A stretch of DNA of 15,423 nt from Methanobacterium sp. (GCA_030539815.1 JAUNXM010000039.1:1-15423), one strand, 5' to 3'. Shown: positions 1 to 6,510, numbered from the stretch's first letter. Notes: a model not told the origin generated them from the sequence alone. Program-made: numbers and translations.

Positions 1-25
1 AAAGAAGACTAATCCCCCTGAATTT

Positions 26-45
26 CTTAAATAAAAAGAATATCA
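26..45 (-). terminator. T-rich terminator after gltB
   Basis: Read on the minus strand, the 69 bases after the synthase stop contain GATATTCTTTTTATTTAAG, a T-rich tract suited to archaeal termination. No hairpin and no further gene is seen before the window edge. Confidence 0.35.
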
Positions 46-69
46 GGAGGAATTATTTTAAGACTTTTT

Positions 70-1932
70 TTACATACCAGTAAGTCTAAGACCGGTTATC
101 TGTGCAGTGTCGCTGTTGAGGGCTCGCAGATCATCGGGTGAAAACTTACGTATATCATCGTGACCAGCTAGCTGGGCTAACATTTTGGTCTCCTCAGTCA
201 TGGATTTAATATAATTTGCCACTCTCATAGCAGCTAAATCCACATCCAGACGTTCACAAAGTATGGGATCCTGTGTGGCCACTCCCACTGGACATTTACC
301 AGTGTAACACATACGGCAGGCTCGGCATCCCATGGCAATCATAGCTCCAGTTCCAATGTAGACTGCATCAGCACCTAAAGCCATGGATTTTGCCACATCT
401 GCCCCGCTTCTGATCCCTCCAGTGATAATCAGGTCAACAGTGTCTTTCATACCGATTTCTTCCAGTCCGTGGACTGCTTCCATCAGTGCGGCAAGGGTGG
501 GGATTCCAGTGTGTTCAATGACCACTTCCGGTGCGGCACCAGTTCCTCCTTCCATCCCATCCACAGATATCACATCGGCACCGGCTTCGGCAACCAGTTG
601 CACATCATCTTTCACCCTTCCCGGTCCTAACTTAACTACTATAGGTACCTGCCAGTCAGTGACTTCACGGATGAGTTCAATGTGTTTATCCAGATCCCCT
701 GGCCTGGTGGCGTCCAGGAATCGGGCTGGGCTGAGGGCATCAGTTCCCAGAGGTATTCCCCTGATTTCGGCAACTTTCGGGCTGACTTTTTCGGCCAAGA
801 GGTGTCCTCCCATACCGGGCTTAGCTCCTTGGCCAATCTTAACTTCGATGGCATCTCCCACATTGAGGTAGTCTGCGGAAACTCCAAATCGTCCTGAAGA
901 GTACTGTACCATAAGTTTATCAGCGTATTCCCTTTCTCGAGGGAGCATTCCACCTTCACCAGTGTTGGCACATGAACCTACCAGAGCCGATCCTTTAGCC
1001 ATTGCCAGTTTACATTCCTCGGAGAGTGCTCCGAATGACATTCCTGCAATGAGTACCGGTGTTTCCAGTTCTAAAGGATTTTCAGCGTACCTGGATCCCA
1101 GGACAACCTTGGTGTTACAGGCCTCCCTGTACTTGTCCACGGGGGATACTGAAGCCTGCCCAGGGAGTATTATGATATCATCAAGGCTGGGGAGTTTTCT
1201 TTCTGTACCGAAACCCCTAAGAACATATTTACCTGCTTTGGATGTGTAACGGATGTCGGCAATGGTCCTGGGATCCCATATACTCCCGGCCCCGGTTGGT
1301 AATAACACTGGACATGCAGCTGTACATGATCCGCACATAATACACTTGCTTTTATCGATTTCAGCATGGCTGTCCACAATTTTAATGGCATTGGTTGGGC
1401 AGACAATTTCACAGGTTCCACAGAAAACACAAAGGCCTTCGGTAGACATGGCCAGTTCTCCAGATGGCGATAATGGACGGATTGATGATGATCCCAGGGA
1501 GTTATCCATTTCAAAGTTCTGCTGCAGACCAGTAGCGAAATCTTTAACATCCACCACACCCAGACAATTTTCTTCACAGGCCTTTACACAGGCCGGTTGT
1601 TCTTCCCCTGATGCCATACACTGCTGTTCACATTTGAGCATCTCGTTTTCAGTATGGGTGATGCTTCCAATGGGGCACATTAACATGCACAGCCGGCACC
1701 CAACACAGAGATCCTGGTCAATTTTCACTACACCGTCTTCACGGTAGATTGCATCTCTAAAGCAGCCTTTAAGACATGAGGGGTTGATGCACTGCTGGCA
1801 GAGAATGGTTTGGTAACCTTCGGTCATCTTATGAAGGAAGATACCGCTTTCCCCATTTACCTTGGCACAGGCTTCGATACATTCGTTACATCCATCACAT
1901 TTTTCAGGATTTGTTAGCAGGATTTGTTTCAT
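70..1932 (-). CDS. gltB: Archaeal glutamate synthase, FMN/Fe-S synthase domain with N-terminal polyferredoxin
   Basis: This 620-residue protein should make glutamate from 2-oxoglutarate and ammonia on FMN, using electrons passed through iron-sulfur clusters. Residues 1-210 hold cysteine clusters: C12/15/18/22, C45/48/53/57, C76/79/82/86, C101/105/115/119/123, C168/171/174/178 and C197/200/203/207. The first three resemble CooF/HydN-type electron-transfer subunits. The rest is the GltS central domain, with the glycine-rich FMN phosphate site near residues 505-530 and the [3Fe-4S] signature C536-x5-C542-x4-C547 followed by PVGVATQ. The ATG overlaps the gltB3 stop by four bases (ATGA) and has a GAGGAGG ribosome binding site seven bases upstream (1940-1946), so the two are translationally coupled. 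In bacteria these domains form one chain with an N-terminal glutaminase. No glutaminase gene is in the window, and it may lie beyond the left edge. A T-rich stretch follows the stop. The family assignment is very secure; the electron donor is inferred. Confidence 0.93.
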   Translation of the reverse strand: MKQILLTNPEKCDGCNECIEACAKVNGESGIFLHKMTEGYQTILCQQCINPSCLKGCFRDAIYREDGVVKIDQDLCVGCRLCMLMCPIGSITHTENEMLKCEQQCMASGEEQPACVKACEENCLGVVDVKDFATGLQQNFEMDNSLGSSSIRPLSPSGELAMSTEGLCVFCGTCEIVCPTNAIKIVDSHAEIDKSKCIMCGSCTAACPVLLPTGAGSIWDPRTIADIRYTSKAGKYVLRGFGTERKLPSLDDIIILPGQASVSPVDKYREACNTKVVLGSRYAENPLELETPVLIAGMSFGALSEECKLAMAKGSALVGSCANTGEGGMLPREREYADKLMVQYSSGRFGVSADYLNVGDAIEVKIGQGAKPGMGGHLLAEKVSPKVAEIRGIPLGTDALSPARFLDATRPGDLDKHIELIREVTDWQVPIVVKLGPGRVKDDVQLVAEAGADVISVDGMEGGTGAAPEVVIEHTGIPTLAALMEAVHGLEEIGMKDTVDLIITGGIRSGADVAKSMALGADAVYIGTGAMIAMGCRACRMCYTGKCPVGVATQDPILCERLDVDLAAMRVANYIKSMTEETKMLAQLAGHDDIRKFSPDDLRALNSDTAQITGLRLTGM

Positions 1933-2495
1933 TTGGATGCCTCCTCTTTACCATAAAATGGCCTTAACTCCTGGGGCCCAATCTTAATGAAGTCTTCTAC
2001 CTTGGCATCAATATTGTATTTTTGGAATAGTGATGATAATTTATCCTGGTCCTGTTTATCCAGTTCTCTCACTGCAGCATTGGTTCCAGTCTCGTAGCTA
2101 CCAGCAACGTATATGTTACCTCCGATCATCCAGTCACCAGTATCCTCTCCTGCATCACCAGTGACTATAATGTCTCCGCTTAGCATGTAGAGTCCAGCGA
2201 GGTTTCCCATGTTACCATCTATTATCAGGATTCCTCCTTTGTTTAGCTGACCTACTGCATCCCCAGCATCACCGTAAACAACTATGGTACCGTTGTAGGT
2301 TCCGAATCCAACTCCTTCCTCAGCGGAACCCCTTATAATGATCTCTCCAGAGGTCATGTTGTCACCCACATAGCGACCAACATTTCCCTGAATTTCTATG
2401 GACGCTCCGTTGTTCAGTGCCGCCACGAAATCTCCCACATCACCATTCAGAGTAATTTCTACTCCAGAGCCTAATCCCACTGCTATTGAGTCCAA
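1929..2495 (-). CDS. gltB3: Glutamate synthase GXGXG-domain subunit (GltB domain 3)
   Basis: The protein is a right-handed beta-helix built from turns of the G-x-x-G-x-x-x-G type (for example GDVGDFVAALNNG, GNVGRYVGDNMTSG, GNMGNLAGLYMLSG), as in the C-terminal domain of glutamate synthase and the related FwdC/FmdC subunits. It is structural and should pack against the synthase domain encoded by the next gene, whose start overlaps this stop by four bases. The coordinates given start at the first canonical codon, TTG at 2493-2495, giving 188 residues. This start is probably too late. The same frame stays open upstream to a TGA at 2613-2615 and reads like a family N-terminus (KAENYTTRQLNVEIKKAL, then ITLENPG), but that stretch has no ATG, GTG or TTG. 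The gene is therefore either frameshifted in its first codons or uses an unusual start. Family call is secure; the 5' end is not. Confidence 0.88.
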   Translation of the reverse strand: MDSIAVGLGSGVEITLNGDVGDFVAALNNGASIEIQGNVGRYVGDNMTSGEIIIRGSAEEGVGFGTYNGTIVVYGDAGDAVGQLNKGGILIIDGNMGNLAGLYMLSGDIIVTGDAGEDTGDWMIGGNIYVAGSYETGTNAAVRELDKQDQDKLSSLFQKYNIDAKVEDFIKIGPQELRPFYGKEEASK

Positions 2496-2612
2496 TTTAC
2501 CTGGATTTTCTAGTGTTATATTATTCTTATCTTTAGATAGTGCTTTTTTTATTTCAACGTTTAACTGTCGGGTTGTATAGTTTTCTGCTTTTATGGTGTC
2601 CGATGTACTCGT
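2496..2612 (-). other. Coding-like N-terminal extension of gltB3 lacking a canonical start
   Basis: Reading back from TTG 2495, 39 sense codons remain in frame to the TGA at 2613-2615. They encode a lysine- and glutamate-rich segment containing YTTRQLN and ITLENPG, which looks like the beginning of a GXGXG-domain protein. One frame away, a TTG at 2614-2616 sits three bases after a GGGGG run (2620-2624) and reads LNEYIGHHK. Removing one base at the CC pair 2600-2601 would join the two frames as LNEYIDTIKAENYTTRQLN. An ATA codon at 2592-2594 is the other candidate start. The open frames are seen directly; the cause is inference. Confidence 0.6.
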
Positions 2613-2667
2613 TCAAATTCCCCCAATTTAATCTCTTTGAGGGTACTAATTCATGATTAATTAAATA

Positions 2668-2714
2668 GTTTGCCTTTCGTGCAACTTTTTAGGTATACTA
2701 TTATATAATAAAAT
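2668..2714. promoter_or_regulatory. glt / regulator divergent promoter region with inverted repeat
   Basis: The only strong TATA-like stretch between the divergent genes is an AT palindrome at about 2696-2714 (core TATTATATAATA), which can be read in both directions. For the minus-strand glt genes, a start site about 25 bases downstream would fall near 2675. That is inside an imperfect inverted repeat at 2668-2685, with arms GTTTGC and GTGCAAC around CTTTC. This is a sensible place for an operator that blocks glt transcription. The repeat is seen in the sequence; its role and the protein that binds it are inferred. Confidence 0.45.
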
Positions 2715-2774
2715 GAGACATAGTTTATTATGGAATAATAATTATTCACGAAAAACTTGGTTTAGGTGAAAAAC

Positions 2775-3323
2775 ATGAAAACCCTGATTACCAATTTAAG
2801 GGGACAGTGCCTCTTTAATGCCTCTATGAAAACCCAGCCAGATGGGTTAATAATCTTACATTATGGTAAACATCGCAAAACAGAATTGGACTCATTTCTA
2901 AAGGGCGGTGAAATTCGGATAGATACCGAAGATCCCCATGATGCATTGAAGCGGATTTTAGAGATTATCAGAGGGGCTAAAGTACACGGGGATGTTTATG
3001 TGGCATTTGGTTCAGGAGATATTGGTCCTATTTTAAACTTTGCAGCTAATAAGGAGGAAGTATCCGAAATTTTCACTTGTTTTTCAGAGAAAGTGATTAG
3101 ACTTCCCCCATTTCAATTGAAAATATCCAAGACCCGTCTTAAGATAATGGAAATGCTAATTCAGAATGATTTTACAGCTGTTGAAATTGGTAAAAAAGTA
3201 GGAATATCCAGAGCAATGGTTTACAAACACCTCAACGGATTGATCGACTTGGGCCTGGTTAAAAGATCACCTTCATTGGAAAAGTACAGTATTACTGATG
3301 CCGGGAAAATGGCCATGATCTAA
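2775..3323 (+). CDS. Winged-helix transcriptional regulator with N-terminal putative sensor domain, divergent from glt
   Basis: This is a 182-residue two-domain protein. Residues 118-182 form a winged helix-turn-helix of the ArsR/MarR kind: KTRLKIMEMLIQ, then the recognition region EIGKKVGISRAMVYKHL, then a wing ending KYSITDAGK. Residues 1-110 form an alpha/beta domain of unknown ligand, with a DTEDPHDAL segment near 50-58, a VAFGSGDIGP strand-turn near 77-85, and an EKVIRLPPF linker. The overall plan recalls Csa3-type CARF-HTH regulators, but I cannot confirm homology. ATG 2775 is preferred over GTG 2766 because AGGTGAA (2764-2770) is correctly placed as its ribosome binding site. It is divergent from the glutamate synthase genes, so control of those genes, and of itself, is likely. 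HTH domain is secure; the sensor assignment is open. Confidence 0.75.
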   Translation: MKTLITNLRGQCLFNASMKTQPDGLIILHYGKHRKTELDSFLKGGEIRIDTEDPHDALKRILEIIRGAKVHGDVYVAFGSGDIGPILNFAANKEEVSEIFTCFSEKVIRLPPFQLKISKTRLKIMEMLIQNDFTAVEIGKKVGISRAMVYKHLNGLIDLGLVKRSPSLEKYSITDAGKMAMI

Positions 3324-3421
3324 AACCATACCTTCTTCAAATTTCTAACCTACCACATATATTAAAAATCGAATAACAAATTTGAATGAAATGAATCAAA
3401 TTTTCAGTTTTAACCGGATTC

Positions 3422-3449
3422 TTGAGGTTCTCATTAACTGTGACCTCAA
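3422..3449. repeat. Inverted repeat in the intergenic region
   Basis: Arms TTGAGGT (3422-3428) and ACCTCAA (3443-3449) pair perfectly around a 14-base spacer. It lies about 100 bases after the plus-strand regulator gene and is not followed by a T tract, so a terminator role is weak. The rest of 3324-3540 holds no gene I would support; it contains only a 33-codon open frame without a ribosome binding site. Confidence 0.35.
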
Positions 3450-3529
3450 TAAAATTATAGAACAAACTGATCCAATAAAATTCAATCACTGATCAAGGCC
3501 CTATGATGAACATTGATTTACATAAAGTG

Positions 3530-3576
3530 GAAAAAAGATAAAAATAAAATAATATAATGAAGATATAAATCTTCAG
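3530..3576 (-). terminator. Hairpin plus T-rich tract downstream of the 73-residue gene
   Basis: The arms TGAAGAT (3558-3564) and ATCTTCA (3569-3575) form a 7-bp stem with a four-base loop. Read on the minus strand, the hairpin is followed by a T-rich stretch (complement of 3532-3556). It lies about 75 bases past the stop of the small minus-strand gene, a fitting place for its terminator. Confidence 0.45.
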
Positions 3577-3647
3577 TCATATTAAATAACTTAAGGATGA
3601 TTATGGAGTTATCATGCCCTTAACCAAAGAAGAAGATAATGATGTTT

Positions 3648-3869
3648 TTATTCCATTGGATATTCAATTCTTAACTTGTAACTTGCCTTATCACTTAAAA
3701 GAACAGTTCCCGGGACAAAATAGTCCTCAAATTTTTGAACCTTTTTCACCATACACGGCTCAAAATCCATCTTCTGAGTGTAAGATCGACATTCCTCATC
3801 ATCAATTATTCCCTTCTTCACCAGGGCAATATAACGCATTTTTATGGTTTCTTCATTTAACAAAGGCAT
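3648..3869 (-). CDS. Small hypothetical protein, 73 residues
   Basis: I do not recognise this protein. It begins MPLLNEETIKMRY and is rich in K, E, D and V, with a predicted helical N-terminal half and a more strand-like C-terminus ending YKLRIEYPME. It has two cysteines and no membrane segment. ATG 3867-3869 is chosen because GGTGATC lies immediately upstream at ideal spacing; the open frame continues 35 codons further up but that part is hydrophobic and crosses the promoter. A TATA-like stretch at 3936-3949 and a hairpin terminator at 3558-3575 frame it as a separate transcript. An open frame on the opposite strand (3614-3940) has low-complexity P/S/Q/H/F composition typical of antisense reading. 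Divergent from the Lrp gene, it may be controlled by it. Confidence 0.55.
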   Translation of the reverse strand: MPLLNEETIKMRYIALVKKGIIDDEECRSYTQKMDFEPCMVKKVQKFEDYFVPGTVLLSDKASYKLRIEYPME

Positions 3870-3935
3870 ATGATCACCTAATAATACCTTGTGCAAACTT
3901 GTATTTAAATTATTTGCACCAATATTTGAAAAATG

Positions 3936-3949
3936 TATAATATATATTA
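3936..3949. promoter_or_regulatory. Shared bidirectional TATA region
   Basis: TATAATATATATTA can serve as a TATA box on both strands. On the plus strand it predicts a start near 3970-3975 for the Lrp gene. On the minus strand it predicts a start near 3912 for the 73-residue gene, leaving a leader of about 40 bases. The motif is seen; promoter activity is inferred. Confidence 0.5.
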
Positions 3950-3966
3950 GTACATAGCCATGAAAT

Positions 3967-3981
3967 ATAAACAATGTTTAT
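3967..3981. promoter_or_regulatory. Perfect 15-base palindrome, candidate Lrp operator
   Basis: ATAAACA-A-TGTTTAT is a perfect palindrome around one central base. It overlaps the predicted start site of the Lrp gene and ends just before its ribosome binding site, the usual position for autorepression. It also lies on the upstream side of the promoter for the divergent small gene. Confidence 0.5.
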
Positions 3982-3997
3982 CTAAGCGGTGAATGTA

Positions 3998-4480
3998 ATG
4001 AAAGAAAATGAAAAAAACAGTACAATCGTGGAAATAGACGATGTAGACCGAGAAATCATTAACTTATTCAACCAAGACGGTAGAATGTCTTATAGAAAAA
4101 TAGCAAAACGCCTGGACGTTTCCATTGGAACAGTACATAATCGTATGGAAAAACTCACAAAAAACGGTGTGATCCAGAAATTCACACCAGTCATTGACCA
4201 CAGCAAACTTGGTTACAACCTCACCACCATTATCGGAGTAAGAGTTAAGGGAGGCGTGCTGGAAAACTGGGAAGATCGTACTGCCTACCATAAAAACGTC
4301 CTCTGCATGTACGATGTTACTGGTGAATTCGATGCCATACTAGTTGCACGTTTCAAAGATACCAGTGAACTGGACCAGTTCATTAAAGGTTTGCTCAAAG
4401 AACCGGATGTCCAGAGAACCTACACGCAAACAGTACTTAACATTGTAAAGGAAGATCTCAGTTCAAGTAAAATGTTGTGA
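3998..4480 (+). CDS. Lrp/AsnC family transcriptional regulator
   Basis: This 160-residue protein has the standard Lrp/AsnC plan. Residues 13-62 are the N-terminal helix-turn-helix (VDREIINLFNQDGRMSYRKI, then the recognition helix around SIGTVHNRMEKL, then NGVIQKFTPVID). Residues 72-150 are the RAM ligand-binding domain, with the typical VTGEFDAILVARFKD turn near 107-121. Such proteins form dimers or octamers and usually sense amino acids or other small metabolites; this ligand is unknown. ATG 3998 is preferred over GTG 3989 because GGTGA at 3988-3992 then becomes the ribosome binding site. A palindrome over the probable transcription start suggests self-regulation. The closest gene pair to control is the divergent 73-residue gene. 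Family assignment is very secure. Confidence 0.93.
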   Translation: MKENEKNSTIVEIDDVDREIINLFNQDGRMSYRKIAKRLDVSIGTVHNRMEKLTKNGVIQKFTPVIDHSKLGYNLTTIIGVRVKGGVLENWEDRTAYHKNVLCMYDVTGEFDAILVARFKDTSELDQFIKGLLKEPDVQRTYTQTVLNIVKEDLSSSKML

Positions 4481-4550
4481 TAACTTTAATCCCAGAACAA
4501 TCCAGGAACTGTGATCATGGCCATTGAATCATTCAAAGAATTGAAATCTT

Positions 4551-4610
4551 TATTTGAGTTTAAATAAACTTTATTGAGTTAAATTTATCTAGATTGAGTT
4601 AATTATTCCC
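4551..4610 (+). repeat. Three direct repeats at exact 20-bp spacing upstream of the deacetylase gene
   Basis: The heptamer TTGAGTT occurs at 4554-4560, 4574-4580 and 4594-4600, each copy exactly 20 bases (about two helical turns) after the last. Flanking bases are also alike (ATTGAGTTAA in the last two). The array ends about 20 bases upstream of the likely TATA box (about 4618-4629) of the gene at 4686, a position suited to an activator or cooperative regulator. The remainder of 4481-4685 shows no gene. Confidence 0.55.
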
Positions 4611-4617
4611 TGTTTAA

Positions 4618-4629
4618 TAAAAATATAAT
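4618..4629 (+). promoter_or_regulatory. Probable TATA box of the deacetylase-family gene
   Basis: TAAAAATATAAT lies about 60 bases before the ATG at 4686. It would start transcription near 4650. GGAG at 4674-4677, eight bases before the ATG, is the likely ribosome binding site. Confidence 0.4.
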
Positions 4630-4685
4630 GATTATAGTCTAAATATAGGTGATTAATTAGCTTACTATCATCTGGAGATTTTTGC

Positions 4686-5711
4686 ATGATTTCCCTGGTT
4701 TACTCCCCAGAATATGCGAAACATCAAACTGGATCCCATCCTGAGAATCAGCAAAGGCTGGAATCAATGATTAATCACCTTCAAGAAACAGGTGAACTGG
4801 AAGCATTGGATATCCAACAACCAAAACCTGCTCATGATGAAGATCTTCTTAGAGTGCATACTAATACATATTTAAAGAATTTGAAGGATTTTACTGTTAT
4901 TGGAGGAGGTTACATAGATTTTGATACCTATGCTTCGCCTCAAAGTTTTGAAATTGCAAAATTAGCAGCAGGTGGAGCAATTACCGCCTCCAAGCTGGTT
5001 GCAGATGGTTATGATTTTGCTTATTCCCTGGCACGACCACCGGGTCATCATGCTACTGCAGATAAGGCCATGGGTTTCTGTTTAATTAACAACTTGGCAG
5101 TGGCCCTAGAGTACATGCGAAATGATCATGGTATTCAAAAATTCATGATTATGGATTTTGACGCCCATTATGGAAATGGAACAGCTGAAATATTCTACCA
5201 TGACCCCAACGTACTTTACATATCCATACACCAGGATCCCCGTACTATATTCCCTGGAAAAGGCTTTATTGAAGAAATGGGAAGTGGGATGGGAAAGGGT
5301 TTTAATCTCAACATACCCATGACCCCCGGTTCAACTACCTCCGATTATATTTACATTCTGGGAAAAGTCATAGAACCTGTTTTAAAGAAATTCAAGGCAG
5401 ACTTCTATTTCCTGGATGTTGGTTTTGATGGCCATCAGGAAGATCCCCTTTCCAGTCTCAGCCTGGATGATAATTTCTATCCCTGGATAGCCAGTTACAT
5501 GAAAAATCTAACCACCCGGATGGTTCTGATACTGGAGGGTGGTTACAGCACCCACACCATGGCCCGCGCCAACCTGAAAATGATAAAAGTATTAAAGGAC
5601 AAGAATACCCATGAAGAGTGGCAACCACCAGGGAAACTGATGGTGAAAGATGAAACCAAAAAGATACTTAGAAAAATTCAAGACACATTTTCACCATTTT
5701 TCACATTCTAA
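4686..5711 (+). CDS. Histone deacetylase superfamily zinc hydrolase (class II / AcuC / acetylpolyamine amidohydrolase type)
   Basis: This 341-residue protein covers the whole arginase-deacetylase fold. Key residues are all present: the tandem histidines H121-H122 in ARPPGHHA, the zinc ligands D159 and H161 in DFDAHYGNGT plus D248 in VGFDGHQEDP, the channel motif GFCLINN (130-136), and the transition-state tyrosine Y287 in LEGGYS. It should therefore be an active zinc amidohydrolase removing acetyl (or acyl) groups. The substrate cannot be read from sequence: acetyl-lysine on chromatin proteins, acetylated polyamines and other small amides are all possible. Length fits class II-like prokaryotic members. 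It stands alone, with its own promoter and a set of spaced repeats upstream. Confidence 0.93.
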   Translation: MISLVYSPEYAKHQTGSHPENQQRLESMINHLQETGELEALDIQQPKPAHDEDLLRVHTNTYLKNLKDFTVIGGGYIDFDTYASPQSFEIAKLAAGGAITASKLVADGYDFAYSLARPPGHHATADKAMGFCLINNLAVALEYMRNDHGIQKFMIMDFDAHYGNGTAEIFYHDPNVLYISIHQDPRTIFPGKGFIEEMGSGMGKGFNLNIPMTPGSTTSDYIYILGKVIEPVLKKFKADFYFLDVGFDGHQEDPLSSLSLDDNFYPWIASYMKNLTTRMVLILEGGYSTHTMARANLKMIKVLKDKNTHEEWQPPGKLMVKDETKKILRKIQDTFSPFFTF

Positions 5712-5730
5712 TTATCAAAAATCAATAAAA

Positions 5731-5741
5731 TCCTATAAAAA
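5731..5741 (+). promoter_or_regulatory. Probable TATA box for the DUF2100-like gene
   Basis: CCTATAAAAAG lies about 90 bases before the ATG at 5827, in the 115-base gap after the deacetylase gene. A second ribosome-binding cue, GGAGAT at 5815-5820, sits directly before that ATG. Confidence 0.35.
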
Positions 5742-5826
5742 GAATTTAACAATGGAATAGATTTATTCCGGTACTAAAATGATTTGTACCAAAACTTTAT
5801 GAGTAAAAAGGTTAGGAGATTAAAAA

Positions 5827-6510
5827 ATGGATAAAATCAGGTTCAAACAAGCCCAATCACTTCTTTTAGAATCGGGTAAATCAAAAAAAAGTGCTGAAAA
5901 ATTAAAACCCCCTCGAGAAGGCACCCTAGATCCAGGGGCCTATGCAGAAATTATCAAGCAAGTTATAGGAACTGAAGAATTCATTTACACCAGCAGGCCT
6001 ACCCATAATCTCTCCCAGGAAGATGCTGAAGAATTCTGCAACAATCTAATAGAGATTAGAAATAAAATTGATGGTATACTGGCTGAATTTGGTGTCCTTG
6101 AAAAGAAAAACATGGAAGAAGAAGTTAAGAGGCTTTCAGAACAATTCATCATACTCACCAGTAAGGGAAACTTCAAGAAAATAATAACCCGTTGGGGAGT
6201 AGAGGCTCACAGAATAATTGTAGCCGGTGTACCCCTCGAAGCCGATGACATGCGCGTTCTCAATCCTAAAATTCCGGATACAGCACTTGAACCCATAAAA
6301 AAGAAGATATCCCATGTTAAAAATGATATCGTTCGTAAAATGGAACAGTTGGATTGTCAACAAATACTGGTAGTAGTTGAAAATGACAAATCCGGGAAAA
6401 TCCTGGCAAAAAGGGCAGAAAATCTATACGGGGCTAGGGTCATGATTAGAGATAGTTTAAAAGATACATCGATCCTTGAATTCCAAAAAGCCCTGGAGAA
6501 AAATAATTAA
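5827..6510 (+). CDS. Conserved methanogen protein, DUF2100-like
   Basis: This is a soluble, charged protein of 227 residues with no signal peptide or membrane segment. The N-terminal 120 residues look helical (QAQSLLLESGKSKK, then EFCNNLIEIRNKIDGILAEF). Residues 118-145 contain FKKIITRWGVEAHRIIVAGVPL. The C-terminal part has a beta-alpha pattern, with QILVVVENDKSGKILAKRAE followed by YGARVMIRDS, reminiscent of a small nucleotide- or TOPRIM-like strand-helix arrangement. Composition and length match my memory of the archaeal DUF2100 family, but I cannot verify this. Function is unknown. ATG 5827 has GGAG eight bases upstream. A T-rich stretch follows the stop. Confidence 0.6.
   Translation: MDKIRFKQAQSLLLESGKSKKSAEKLKPPREGTLDPGAYAEIIKQVIGTEEFIYTSRPTHNLSQEDAEEFCNNLIEIRNKIDGILAEFGVLEKKNMEEEVKRLSEQFIILTSKGNFKKIITRWGVEAHRIIVAGVPLEADDMRVLNPKIPDTALEPIKKKISHVKNDIVRKMEQLDCQQILVVVENDKSGKILAKRAENLYGARVMIRDSLKDTSILEFQKALEKNN

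Noticed and set aside
383..1747. Several plus-strand open frames across the glutamate synthase gene
   Set aside because: They are antisense shadows of a strongly conserved gene, with serine/proline-rich products and no recognisable domain.
3391..3492. 33-codon open frame (MNQIFSFNRILEVLINCDLN...) in the gap after the wHTH gene
   Set aside because: The sequence looks somewhat protein-like, but there is no ribosome binding site, no promoter and the length is easily reached by chance in AT-rich DNA.
3614..3940. Plus-strand open frame of 108 codons with a GGAG before its ATG
   Set aside because: Its product is rich in P, S, Q, H and F with no domain-like pattern, and it is antisense to the better-supported 73-residue gene, which has a stronger ribosome binding site, promoter and terminator.
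4551..4610. CRISPR-like or transposon repeat array
   Set aside because: Only a 7-base core repeats, at 20-base spacing, with AT-rich spacers of 13 bases. That is too short for CRISPR, and no cas genes or terminal repeats are present.
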